Shown here one piece after another: positions 19,450 to 31,373 of a stretch of DNA of 64,000 nt. This DNA is from Ziziphus jujuba (Eukaryota; Streptophyta; Magnoliopsida; Rosales; Rhamnaceae). Each line of letters opens with the position of its first letter. Positions within the stretch are counted from its first letter, which is position 1. The stretch spans positions 2,266,001 through 2,330,000 of the forward strand of contig NC_083379.1 of the NCBI RefSeq assembly GCF_031755915.1, read 5' to 3'. Made by a program: the position numbers and the translations under genes. Below the pieces are notes generated by a model. It did no database searches. It worked only from the letters and a program-made list of their open reading frames with translations, and was not told where the DNA came from.

Positions 19450-20535
19450 GGTGATTATTATTTATCTTGCTTTTTGTAATTAAGCTGAAACCCCACCATC
19501 ATGCAAATAAATCATGTGATTGCTTTGATGCTTAAAGGTTAAATTAAAGTCTAATCACGAGGTTGATGTGATTAGATTAATTAATTAATTAATTAATTTT
19601 ATCACCCCTTTTGCATAACTCTTTGTACTTGCATGGGAAGATATTATTTATCACCAACACATATTGCCAATATCAGTCTGCCGACTGGCTTTTTTTTTTC
19701 ACCTTTGTCGTAAACCAAAATTTAAAAATCATCCGGCGGAGTAAAGAAGATCAATGAAAGGGTTTATCTAATTAATTGATTTTTATTTTTTTTTCAACAA
19801 TAAGAAAAAGAGCATAGGATCAGTAGTTTCTGGGTTCTATTTAGTTTTAAATTCGCACCAACAATTTGGATCTGATCCAAATTACGTACCTCCCATATTA
19901 TCTAAATTATATGTTTTTGTTCTACTTCATTCAAACTACACTGTGATACTAGGTAAAGGAGACAGTTAGAATATTACAGATACAATTTGTCGATTAATTA
20001 TATATATATATATATATATTTCTTGTTTTCTGTTAAATTTTCTTCTTCCACAGACTCTTCATCTCTCTGTTTCTCTTCTCCTTTTCTTCTCTTTATTGTT
20101 GAAAAAGAGAAGGAAAAAAAAAAGGTACAATTTACTTTTAATTTGTTTCCCAATAGGTACACTAATGTACGGATACTGTCAGGTAGTTTAAAATTTTCGT
20201 TTGGAAAAACATACAAAGGGAATCAAACCCCCAAAATATGGATCACACTCCATTTTTTGTTCTTGAACACCAGCAGCAGCAGAAAACTACGTCTCAAATC
20301 CACACCATGATAGTACAAAAGGCAAAGAGAAAGAAAGCAATTGTTTCACTCTTCAACACTTTGGAGTAGTACAGCAAATAGGAAATACCAAGACTGGGGA
20401 AATAAATACAATAGGTTTTAAACATTAAAAGTATGTGTAAGTGGGTATATACTAGGTTGGTAAATTGGTAATAGACATAAGCAAAAGAATGTGTAATAGT
20501 CAAAAAAGTAACTTTATGGAAAATCCATTTGAAAA

Positions 20536-20566
<31 letters not shown>

Positions 20567-21840
20567 TCATTGCAGAGAACATTGTTTCTTGGTCTACAAA
20601 CATGACAAAACCATAAGCCTCATCACAGGAGAGGCATGAGGAACAAAACAATATGTGAAAACAAAATTTGTCAATTAATGCAGTAGATTTCTGTTTTACT
20701 TTTTCCTCCATTTGGTTACATAATAAAAGGTTCTAATTGGGTGTTTGGGAGATGAGAAGGTGGGATTAAAGACAAAAGGCTATTGCAGTTTGCAGAGAAA
20801 AGAGAGAGAGAGAGAGAAATAGAGGCTGAAAAAAGAGCGCCAATAATGCTATGTAGGATAGCAGACAGAGGGTTGCTTTTTGGGTACTTGGGGAATAAAA
20901 TGCTGTCTCTCTACGAGGATTGGCGTGGAGAGAGAGAGAGAGAGAGAGCCTTTTCTTTCTCCCTTGAGAATAAGCCAATATTGTACATATTTCTTTTTGT
21001 ATAAATAAATGGAATGGGCAAACATAAGAAAGGAAAAATTGGCAAAAATAAAAATAAAAATAAAATTGAGTAACAGTGTCTCTTTTTTATCTCTCTCTCG
21101 TCACAATAGTCTAGCTTCTTTCCACTTTTCTCCTTTACTACTTTTTTTGAATTTCTGCTGGCTTTGTCTGTCCATTCAAAGGTCATGAAAAAATATAAAT
21201 AAACAAATAAAAGGAGGGAAGCTCACTCTCTGTGAATTGATAAAATTTTTGAACAAGTGGGTCCCTCTCTGTAAAACCTATTTCATGAAAAAAAAAAAAA
21301 AATCTCATTTTGCATCAAAATAAACACAGCATAAAGGATTCTTATTACTGTTACTATAGTAAAAATTTTACATTTTTTGGGTAAAATTATATAGATTTAT
21401 TTATCCATCACATGCAAATTCCCATTTCCAGAAGGGGAAAAAAAAATTATAATAAAGATGGATAAAATTGCACAAAAGAGAAAAGTAGAGTAAGATTGAT
21501 ATCTTCTCTTTTGCAGCTTTTGATCATTCTCAGTTAATAATTTTATTTGATTGGTCTATCATGCTATTAAATTTTTTTTTACCATATATTATTTTAATTT
21601 GATGTTTTACAAGTCCCAACAAGGTGAAATATTAATGATTATTTAAAAGTTACCATCATCTTATTATATACTAATTATCATAAAACAGAACAAAAAAAAA
21701 AAATATATCTCTAAATCACATAATTAACTGTAAAACTAGGAAAGAGAAAAGCAATGCAAGTGGATATGAGAAAAGCAAACCCATTTAAAAAAATAAAAAT
21801 AAAAAATAATTTTTTTTAAAAGAAATCCAAAAACAGGAAG

Positions 21841-22211
21841 TATAAAGAAGGTGGCCTAGTCTACCCTGAAGTTTACTAAAGCTCAACTAAGCTCTCAAAG
21901 CTCTTGCTTCAAAAATCTCTGCATCTACTTCCACTACAGGTTTCCTTTCTAATATATTCACTTCAGAAAAAACTCCTTAATTTCTGCATTTTTTTTCCCT
22001 CTTTATTAAAAGAGAGGAAAAACTATCTACAATCTCTCATCTCAGGTTAGAGAAACACACAAGGAATTGTGGTGGGGGTGGTGTGAAGGGGGTGGGGGAA
22101 AATATAAGAGTTAAGAAAAAGAAAAAAAAGTGTTTGTTTCTCGAGAAAACCAAAAACAGAGTGTTTTGACACTCAGGGGGGTGGAGAGGGGGGTGGGGTT
22201 TTAGCCAAGTG
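21841..22211 (+). promoter_or_regulatory. Probable core promoter and 5' leader of the SMXL gene
   Basis: A TATAAAG motif at 21841-21847 is followed by pyrimidine-rich DNA (CTCTTGCTTC, TTTCCTTTCT) typical of plant leaders. A G-rich stretch with repeated GGGGTGG comes just before the ATG at 22212. The transcription start is not visible directly. The G-rich segment could form structure in the leader. Confidence 0.35.
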
Positions 22212-25200
22212 ATGCGCTCAGGAGCTTGTGCGGTCCAGCAGACCCTCACAGCGGAGGCTGCTTCAGTACTGAAGCATTCTCTAAGCTTAGCTCGGAGGAG
22301 AGGCCATGCTCAGATCACTCCTCTCCATGTGGCTGCGACTTTGCTGAGTTCAAGAACCAGTCTTTTAAGAAGGGCTTGTCTCAAATCTCAGCCACACCAC
22401 CAAACAACAACAACCTCTCATCATCATCATCACCATCCTCTTCAATGCCGAGCTCTTGAGCTCTGCTTCAATGTCGCTCTCAACAGGCTCCCAACTACCC
22501 CTGGTCCTCTGCTTCACGGCCAACCTTCTCTGTCAAACGCTCTGATTGCTGCCTTGAAACGAGCTCAGGCTCATCAGAGAAGAGGCTGCATAGAACAGCA
22601 ACAGCAACAGCCTCTTTTGACTATCAAAGTTGAGCTGGAGCAGCTTATCATTTCAATCTTAGATGATCCTAGTGTTAGCAGGGTTATGAGGGAGGCTGGG
22701 TTTTCTAGTACTGCCGTGAAGAACAATATTGAGGATTCCTCTGCTTCCTCTGTTTTTCAGTGTTATAGTAGCTCTGGTGTTGGTGGTGTTTTCTCTTCAC
22801 CATGTTCACCTTCTGCAACTGATCATCAAAACCAGAGGGAAAATATCGTTAATCCTGGTAATTTCTGGCATACCCATTTCTTGTCCTACTCTTATGACCA
22901 AAACCCACTTCTTTTCTCACCTCCTCAGAAGAAAGTTTTCCCCATCATCACTACCACCAACTCCGAATCATCTGCAGCTTCTTCTGTCAAGGAAGATATA
23001 AAGTTGGTTTTTGAGGTGTTCTTGAGGAAGAATAATAACAATAATAAGAGAAGGAACACTGTGATAGTCGGTGATTCTTTGTCTATAACTGAAGGTTTGG
23101 TTTCTGAGCTGATGGGGAGGTTAGAGAAAGGAGATGTTCCTGAAGAACTCAAACAGACCCATTTCATCAAATTCCAATTTGCACCTGTCTCTCTGAGGTT
23201 CATGAAAAGGGAAGAAGTTGAAAACAGCATTTTGGAGCTGAAAAAGAAAGTGGATTATTCTATTGTATCAGGAGGTGGGGCTATTATATATGCAGGAGAT
23301 CTGAAATGGACAGTGGTTGATGAGAAAGAAGGAGATCATCAAGTCTGTGGAGGAGGAGGCAATTATAGTGCAAGTGATCATTTAGTTACAGAAATAGCAA
23401 GGTTGGTCTGTGATAATAATCAAAATGGAAGCTCATCATCAAAGCCAAAGGTTTGGTTAATGGCTACTGCAAATTATAACACGTATATGAGATGCCAAAT
23501 GAGACGACCTCCACTTGAGATTCAATGGGGTCTTCAAGCTGTTTCCGTTCCATCAGGTGGACTTGGTTTGAGCCTCCATGCTTCCAGGTTATTATTCAAT
23601 ATCTCTTCCTTTCCATTATATTCAATATTTTAATATCATATATAAAATATTTTATGAATATGTTTATGTGTGTAGCATGTCTAGCAAGTAAATACATAAA
23701 TCTCCATTGATGGTTATTTAAAAAAAAATAAAAAATAAAAATAAATAAATTAAAAAAAACCCTTTGATATTCTTATTTTGTAAGTTTGTGGTTTTCAGAC
23801 TACATGGTCTGAAAGAAGACAGAACCTCTGAGAACCCAAAAAAAAAAAAAGAAAAAGAAAATAGGGTTGGTGGGATAGGATACGGACCACTGTCCTTTTG
23901 TTTTGTCAGTATTCAGAATATAGCTACTGAAAATTTTTTTTACATGCTTTCACTGGCAGAAAATTTTGATAGGGAAATTTTGATTTTAAAGTTTTTCCTT
24001 TTACATGTCTATTAAAATTTATATAAATGAGTTTTTGTCCATAATAATTAAACAATAAACCATGATAATCTTTTTGAAATATATATATATACATATATGG
24101 GGTTCATATATGACACAAAAATCTTTGGGCTACACAAAAAATAAAATAATAATAATAATAATAAACATAAAAAGGATGGTTCTTCTTTTTTTTTTTCTTT
24201 TTTATCACCATCAAAGGACGGTCTCTCCCTCAGTATGCATGTTATATGCGTGTGGTATGTAGGCAGTTATTATGTCGTACCCAAAAGTCAGTATATATGT
24301 TAATACTAAGAAACAAAAATAAATTAGAAAGATAACAAAAAGACAAAACGACACAAAAAATCTTTTAACTTTTGAAATTGAACTTCTTCTTAATTAAGTT
24401 CATAGAAATTTTGCAGTATTATTATAATATATATATATATATATGTTTCTATGGTAAAAAGTTTGTGCTGCTTTTGACTTTATGTTTTTGCTAATTGAAA
24501 TGCATGCGTTGTTGCATTTATACATGACAGCCTCCATGACTCAAGGATAATGTTGTCCCAAAGCCCACCTCAATCGCTAGAAACAAAGCCATTTGCTAAC
24601 AAAGAAGAACAAGATCATCAGCTCTTGACTTGCTGCGCAGAATGCACTTCACATTATGAGAAAGAAGCTCAATTGTTCAAGTCAGGCCAGCAAAAATTGC
24701 CTGCCTGGCTCCAACCACAAGGAACCGAAGCCCGTCAAAAGGTATGAAAATCATTGTCGATATTTATTTTATTTTATTTTTAAATTAATGATCCTAATAA
24801 AAAACAGCATTATTGTCATCTAGACTATCTTTTAATTATAAAAAAAATTAATTATTGCTATTATTATTTTTATATTTGGCAGTATTATTGGTTGATTAAC
24901 GTGGGTTTTTCTTTTTTTTTCTTTTTTGATTAAATTTCAGGATGAGTTGGTTGAGTTGAGAAGAAAATGGAGCAGATTGTGTCATAGTCTACATGAAAGC
25001 AAACATAGTCAGAATCATTTGAGCTCAACTTTGTGCAACAATCAGGGCTTGATTGGAAAGAGCTGCTCTTACACTGGTTCATCATACCCATGGTGGCCCA
25101 CAAATAATAGCGTCTTTCCAGATTCAAACTCAATCTCCTTTGCTGATTCACCTCCAAAGCCTGCTGCATTACAAAGTTCCAATCCCATACCCCGTTTCAG

Positions 25201-26668
25201 GAGACAACAATCATGTACAATCGAGTTCAACTTTGGCAATGGAATCCAAAAGCATCATCACCATGATCATCAAGTGGTGGAGCCTAGCTTAGATTCTCTC
25301 AAAAGCAGAGATGATCATGATCATGATCATGATCATGATCACGATCATCAAGGCAAAGAAGTTAAGATCACCCTTGCACTTGGAAATTCTGTCTTCTCTG
25401 ACGATTCAAAGAAATGGGTACTGGAAAGGAAAAGTGAAAGTACAACACAGAGAGCTGAAATGTGTAAGCTTTTGAAAGAGAATGTGCCATGGCAATCGGA
25501 GACAATCCCTTCGATAGTGGAAGCCATTATTGATTCCAACTCAGAAAAGCAAGAAACTTGGTTATTGGTTCAAGGGAATGATTGTATTGGAAAAAGAAGG
25601 CTAGCTCGTGCAATATCAGAGTCATTTCTCGGTTCTGCTGATTTACTCCTCCATTTGAATACGAACAACAACAAAAAGCGCATTGGTACTACTTCAATTA
25701 ACCAGCAACAATCTGAAATGATGCTCTCCAGAGCTTTGAAAACACATAGGAAACTTGTTGTGCTTGTGGAAGACATCGATTTGGCTGATACCCAGTTCAT
25801 GAAATTCCTTGCTGATGGATTTGAAACAGGGAAATTTGGAGAAATTGAGAGAAAACAATCTGATATTGGTCAGGCAATTTTCATTCTCACCAAGGGTGAG
25901 ACAATGAGCCATAAAGTTCATAACTTGGTACACAAGAATTCTGTGATCCAGATGACATTCAAGGTCGATGAAGAAACGAATAGTACCGGTTTCGGTTCGA
26001 CGAATTTCGATCATCACAAGCGAAAGGCAGAGTGGGAACTGTGCAAGAATGTCATGGCAAAGAATCCAAGAAACAATGACAAGGAAAATGCAGGTACCAA
26101 GAAAGATTTCTCGAGGCAATCGAGCTTCAACAGTGCTACACTTGATCTGAACATGAAAGCCGACGAAGAAGAAGAAGACGAAGACGAAGAAAGCGAAGAC
26201 AAACCGGGGGAATTGAGCCCGATTTCGAGCGATTTAACAAGAGAAACTAACAATGATGTTCAAAACCCAAATGGGTTCTTGGACTCCATCGACAACCTTT
26301 TTGTGTTCAAGAGAAGCCCTGCTCGAGAAAGAGAAATGGCAGAGCTTTTCTCGGCGATGATGGAAGGTTGTTGGTTTGGAGAGGAACGTGGGAGGGAGCA
26401 AAATGGAGTTAGATTTAGTGTGGAAGAGAGGGTGATAGAGAGGGTTTGTATTGGTTCTGGTTTTTTCACGAATAGTTTGTTTGAGAAATGGCTGAAAGAC
26501 GTTTTTCAAACAAGCTTGAGAAATATTGGTAAATTTGGCGGGAAGGGAGGAAAAGGTACGGTTGTAAGGCTTTGTTTGGATGATAAGAAAGATGACGAGG
26601 GAATTTTGGAGGATGGTTTCATGGGTTCATGTCTTCCTAAAAATATCCAAGTTTCTTTCAAGGACTAG
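22212..26668 (+). CDS. SMXL4: SMAX1-LIKE protein of the SMXL4/SMXL5 type (D53/ClpB-like)
   Basis: This is a nuclear Clp-ATPase-like protein of the SMXL family; Arabidopsis SMXL4 and SMXL5 promote phloem formation. Three exons, 22212-23587, 24531-24741 and 24941-26668, give 3315 nt and 1104 residues. The double Clp-N domain (about residues 1-190) opens [20 protein letters not shown] and includes [20 protein letters not shown] and [13 protein letters not shown] degenerate Walker A (GNDCIGKRR, about residue 741) and a Walker B-like [11 protein letters not shown] (about 800) lie in the C-terminal half. An EAR motif LDLNM (about 930-934) precedes an acidic run and [12 protein letters not shown] see no RGKT degron of the kind found in the hormone-degraded SMAX1/SMXL6-8 members. 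An Asp-His repeat lies near residues 652-665. The first ATG aligns with the family start; an upstream in-frame GTG was not used. Confidence 0.93.
25309..25350 (+). repeat. GATCAT coding repeat giving an Asp-His tract in SMXL
   Basis: Six near-perfect GAT-CAT units encode alternating Asp and His at about residues 652-665, in a linker between the N-terminal and ATPase-like regions. One unit reads GAT-CAC. A nearby His-rich stretch (KHHHHDHQ) at about 25251-25272 suggests the same kind of slippage. Confidence 0.85.
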
Positions 26669-28552
26669 TTAGAGTGGTCATTTTTTTTTTTTTTCATGCT
26701 CGCTTCTCTCTCACAAAAAATCTATGGAAAAATTTAATGACCACCACATTGTCCTTTCTGTAACTTCTAGTTGTCTTAATAGGAATGTGTTTTTTTTTTT
26801 TTTTTTTCCCTTCATTTTTTATTTCCTTTGTTTTTCACTTCCAATGCAAATTATTTTTCTCTCCCACCAACCTATTCCTTTTTATTTTTTATTTTTTATT
26901 TTTTTTCCTATCAACTTTGGGAAGGCCCTTAAAATGTTACAGTCCCAAAACCAAATCAGTGGCATCTTCTGTACATATAGATGCATAATAGCTAAAACAA
27001 AAAATTAAACGTGGAGAGTGGAAACTAACTTAAAAAAATTATCAATTTGTGCATAACATCATAGAGCATTGTCTGGCTGCTGTAACATGAATCTTGCTGG
27101 TGGGCTTTACACATATAAGAGTATATATGTATGTATGCATGCATGTAAAAAGCTAATGTGCAAAAACTATTGCAATTTTGAATAATTAGCTATTTGAAGT
27201 GTTTGATATTGCTATGGAAAAGATAAAAATAAACATCAAACATTGTGGATGGGTCTATAATTAACATCATGGGAATAAACGTTCTCCAATTGATTAGGGA
27301 GGAAAGTTAATAATAATAAGAAGAAGAAGAAGAAGAAGAAAAGGTAAATTGAGAATATTATAAAAGCTGGAGGGTATTTGTGTCTAAGTAAAGAACTCCG
27401 ATCTACCCAATGGTGAAAGTAACATTACTTTTGATGCTTTATTATAAATATGAGTAGGCACCCAAATACTTTTTTGAAAATACAAAAACATAAAAATAAA
27501 AAAATAAAAAATTGTCAATGAGCCTTTGAAATGGTGGCATATTAAAATTGCTCTTCAAAGGGACTTACTTCAATAAGTTTCTCTTTTGCTTTTTCTTTTT
27601 CTTAAAATTTCAATTTAAATATATACCTCACTTTCCCTGTTTGATGATAATAATTGAATTCATAGAGAACAGAATCCATATGACTCCAACCTATCCTTTT
27701 CATGTGGGTATGCTTGTAACACATATATATATACTACTCTACCACAAAAAAGCCTTTTCAGGCTTTTAAGGGAATTCAATAAACAAATTGCAAAGCTTTC
27801 ATTTATAAAAATGCAATCCGTATCAAAGCTATCTAATCTCCAGTTACCCACCGTCCCCTGAAAGAGATTTTGTTTTCTTTAAGAATATGAAAATTCTGCT
27901 TAGGTCACTATTTTGGCCTGCCCAAATAACACCTTTAATGGGTATTAACAAACTTCATATTTTAAAATTACATTGTTTATAAGATAAGATAATCATGTTG
28001 TACAACCATTCATCATATAATCATTGCACTATATACTTTTTTCCATTGTTCATTCCACATGTAAAATCAACTAACTATAATTAATTTATTATTAATCATG
28101 TTAAAATTCATTTCTTAGAAAAGAAAATTATTCTTTTTTTCAAATATAATGATTAATGTTGGACATATTATAACATCCTACAATTAATAAAAGTCATCAT
28201 CTATTAGCAACTGCACGATCTAGTTAATTGCAATTTCCTTTTTGAAATTAACATAAATAAAATAATGAATTTAATTAATAAGTGAAACCAAATAAAAACC
28301 AATAAAATATGACTAATATTAGAGGTACCAAATAATTTACTAAATTATTTACTAAATAATAATATTATTTATTTGTCAACCAATAAGATGATAACAAATC
28401 ATATTTAAAACATAATGCAAAATATTTGATGACTATCACATGATTTATAAAAATAAAAAAAAAAATCATATTATTTATCACATCAAATAATAAAAAAGTT
28501 AATATCTGCAATATTATTGAATGAAATAAGGAATGCCCTCCATTTTGCATAT

Positions 28553-28587
<35 letters not shown>

Positions 28588-31373
28588 TGTAAACTGCACT
28601 ATTGAACCAAAAAAGAAAATTTTTTTACAAACTTAAATCAATTTATTAAATATGATAACAAAATTAGTATAGAGAACGAAAAACTTTATAGAAAATTATC
28701 AAAGTGGAGGTTTCTCAGGAACCTTTTGATAAATAATGTGATAACTCTTACTTTAAGGATGAAAAAGAATAATGTTACAATTGTCCTTGATATTCTCTTT
28801 TGACTGCAATCAATGACCCTTCATATATATTTTGGTCATTATAACCAAGAAAGAAATGCAATCATATATATTTTCATTGGGTTTCATCCTCATCCCCAAA
28901 CAAAAGAAAGAAATAAAAAATAAAAAATATATAAATAATCAAATACATACACAAACACGCCTCTTCTCCACTAGAAGCCAATTGAACTTTATGGTTTAAA
29001 ATTTCTTTTGTGTGCATACTATATCATTACTTTGACCTAAAAGGATTCATCATAACAAAACCGTATGATTACATCGAGCGGCGAAAGTGGGTCCTGTCTT
29101 CTCATGATACAACACTATCATAATTTCCAATCTTTGTGTGTATAAATAAGATATGATAATTAAATTCTTGCACTGCTTTAAAAAAAGCTTTCAAGTGTCT
29201 ACTATTTGGAGGAAAAAGATTGTTCTATGATAAGAGAATGATGAATATATATATCTATAAACATATATTATTTATATATTTGCATTGGCCTTCGTACTTT
29301 CGAAAATAAAAGAAAAAATAAACTACCCACATGGCCCATTTAATTTGTGGACCACAATGAACATAAATAAAACAGATCTCTTTGGAATATTTGAGCAACA
29401 ATTAAAAATTGAATAATCACAAAGCAAACCCACTTGGCCCACTAAACTAACTTAGAGAAACTGACTAAGCCCAACATAAAAAGAAACTACGAAAAAACAA
29501 CAAAACATTCCATTAAAAAAAAAAAAAAAAAAAAACTCCATTCCTTTCCTTTTTTCTTTTAACTTTTTATTTTATTTTTTTTCTTTTTTGGAATTAGAAT
29601 ATCTCCGTGAATTCTATTCTGATTGCTAGTAAGTGCGTGTCATTTTCTTGGCAATCTATCTACCTTGCTCCAATTCAATAAAGAGTGGCAAAATGGTTTG
29701 TTAGAATCTTTGGAGAGGTACCTGTCATTAGGTTTTCATCATTATGACCCTAATTTTCTATTATGTGAGGTCTTTTTCTTGGTATCATAATTTTGGATCC
29801 CACGCGTTTGCTAATTATTGCTTTAAAAAAAAGGGCATCAATTATCACCACCAAGTTGTTTAAAAAAAGGAAAGTTAATAATCTTATTTTGCTAAAAAAT
29901 AAAATGAAAAAGAAAAAGAAGTTCATAAAAGCTATAACATGCATTTATAATAGAGAAGTGCTGTTTGCACAGTAGAAAAATCTATATGCAGTTTCATAAT
30001 TTTTAAATTTTAATAATATCTTTATTGAATGTTTTCATTTTGTTTTTGGACAAATTTTATCAAAATCTATTTCTCTACTTCATCTTCTTCTTCTATGCTT
30101 CATTGCCAGAATTTCAACAAATGGCATTGTTGGCGAGCCATGGTGGACCTTCTACGGCAGGGCTTCTCATTGCAAAAAGAACTACTCTTTATAATATTGT
30201 TGTAGATCTTGACGGGCCGGTTGAAACAGCTTATTGGATTGTTTATTGGTTAAAATTAAGTTATTTTATGTATGGTATATATTCAGATATTGATCAGTTT
30301 TAGGTATTACAATCTATTCCAAATCAATTTAATTAGATTCAACATCAATTCGAATATTTTCTAATTGATTTTCATTTTCTTAGTTAACTAGCCTTAGAAT
30401 TTTGATCGATTAGGATCATTGTACTATAATCAATAATTAAGCTTTTTAGATTTTTTTACATTTGTTTTAAGGAAGATGCGATTCTATATTTTGGGCTACC
30501 AATTTTTTTCAAAGCAATTATTGATTGCCACATATATAATAAAGTGGCAATCTATAATGTATACCATATCAAAAAAAATACATGTACGCTATACCAGTTT
30601 TAGAAAAGATTTGCAAACCCAAATATTTGAGATTCCAAGCATTTAACTTGTATAATTTTAGGTCATGTACAGTCCAAATAAAGATAAATATAGGTGGAAT
30701 TAGCTTTCTACTTCTTTTTTTAATGGATTACAGATGACATTATTTGACTTTCTTGATTACTTAGCTCCCTATGAATATTGGGTATTTTTAAAAAGTAAAA
30801 AATAATAACAGTGAAGGATTGTACGAAGAGTGCTCTCCCAAAGGGTATAAGTATCCACTTTTCCACAAGTATTTAAATTGTTTTTGGTAATTCAATTTAC
30901 TAGAGTTATTTTCCACCGAATGAATCACTTTCCATTTATACAATCGGAACTTTCCCAAGCGGTTTGGAACGAGGCAGTTGGGAAGTAATATCATCATAAA
31001 TAAAGAATTTTCTGTGCAAAACACAAAGACATGAATAAATGAAGGTGTTATGACGGATACGAAAAGTAAATTCACGAAAGCTTTGATTTATGGAATCGCC
31101 TCAAATATACATCGTTGTCACACATCTTACAAATTAGGGAAGGAAAAAAACCCTAGGGTTAGAGCTACTAAAGAATGAGAGCAGAAAGCCGATACACTTA
31201 CAAATGAGGACACCGAAAGCTAGTGTACAAAGAATGAAACAAAATTGCAGGTGCTAATTTACATTTCTGGGTATACCTAAGGTTGGTTGAACATTTACAA
31301 AAGGGGGCGACGAGGCATAATATATTCTCACCCCCATATGTATAATAGACTGTTATGGGAAAACTCAAGCGGG
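26669..31373. other. Intergenic region between the convergent SMXL and GFS9 genes
   Basis: The first 300 bases are the SMXL 3' flank with T runs. The last 280 bases (to 31373) are probably the GFS9 3' untranslated region, which contains a palindromic telobox-like AAACCCTAGGGTT near 31149. Between them is AT-rich DNA with (CA)n-(TA)n near 28553-28586 and an A21 run near 29514. A 9-bp perfect-stem hairpin lies at 30523-30552. A 92-codon frame at 30025-30303 has a mixed-composition stretch (PEFQQMALLASHGGPSTAGL) but no recognised domain. Confidence 0.55.
30523..30552. other. Short perfect hairpin
   Basis: GATTGCCAC at 30523-30531 is the exact reverse complement of GTGGCAATC at 30544-30552, around a 12-base AT loop. 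It lies about 820 bp past the GFS9 stop, in the region where the transcript may end. No T run follows on either strand. Confidence 0.5.

Larger units (their letters stand above)
6601..21840. other. Gene-free AT-rich intergenic region
   Basis: This 15-kb stretch has no exon chain or recognised protein domain on either strand. The open frames in it are low-complexity translations of (AT)n, (CT)n, (GA)n and poly(T) runs, rich in Tyr-Ile, Leu-Ser, Arg-Glu or Phe. A frame at 18660-18869 (minus) is less biased but matches nothing I know. Notable contents are an AT palindrome near 7384-7441, a MITE-like element at 10801-11228, a 27-bp direct repeat at 11601 and 11765, and many microsatellites. Part of it presumably holds the SMXL promoter. 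Confidence 0.6.

Noticed and set aside
21218..21240. GCTCACTCTCT, resembling the miR156 complement
   Set aside because: The match stops after 11 bases and no hairpin partner was seen.
22226..23230. Additional ORFs in other frames and on the opposite strand across SMXL exon 1
   Set aside because: They are shadows of the SMXL coding frame.
30025..30303. 92-codon ORF containing a mixed stretch (LLASHGGPSTAGL)
   Set aside because: Flanked by AT-rich codons, with no recognised family. It may be a fragment, but support is too weak for a gene call.
31145..31165. Telobox-like AAACCCTAGGGTT
   Set aside because: It lies in the GFS9 3' flank, not near a promoter, and is a single unit rather than a telomere array.
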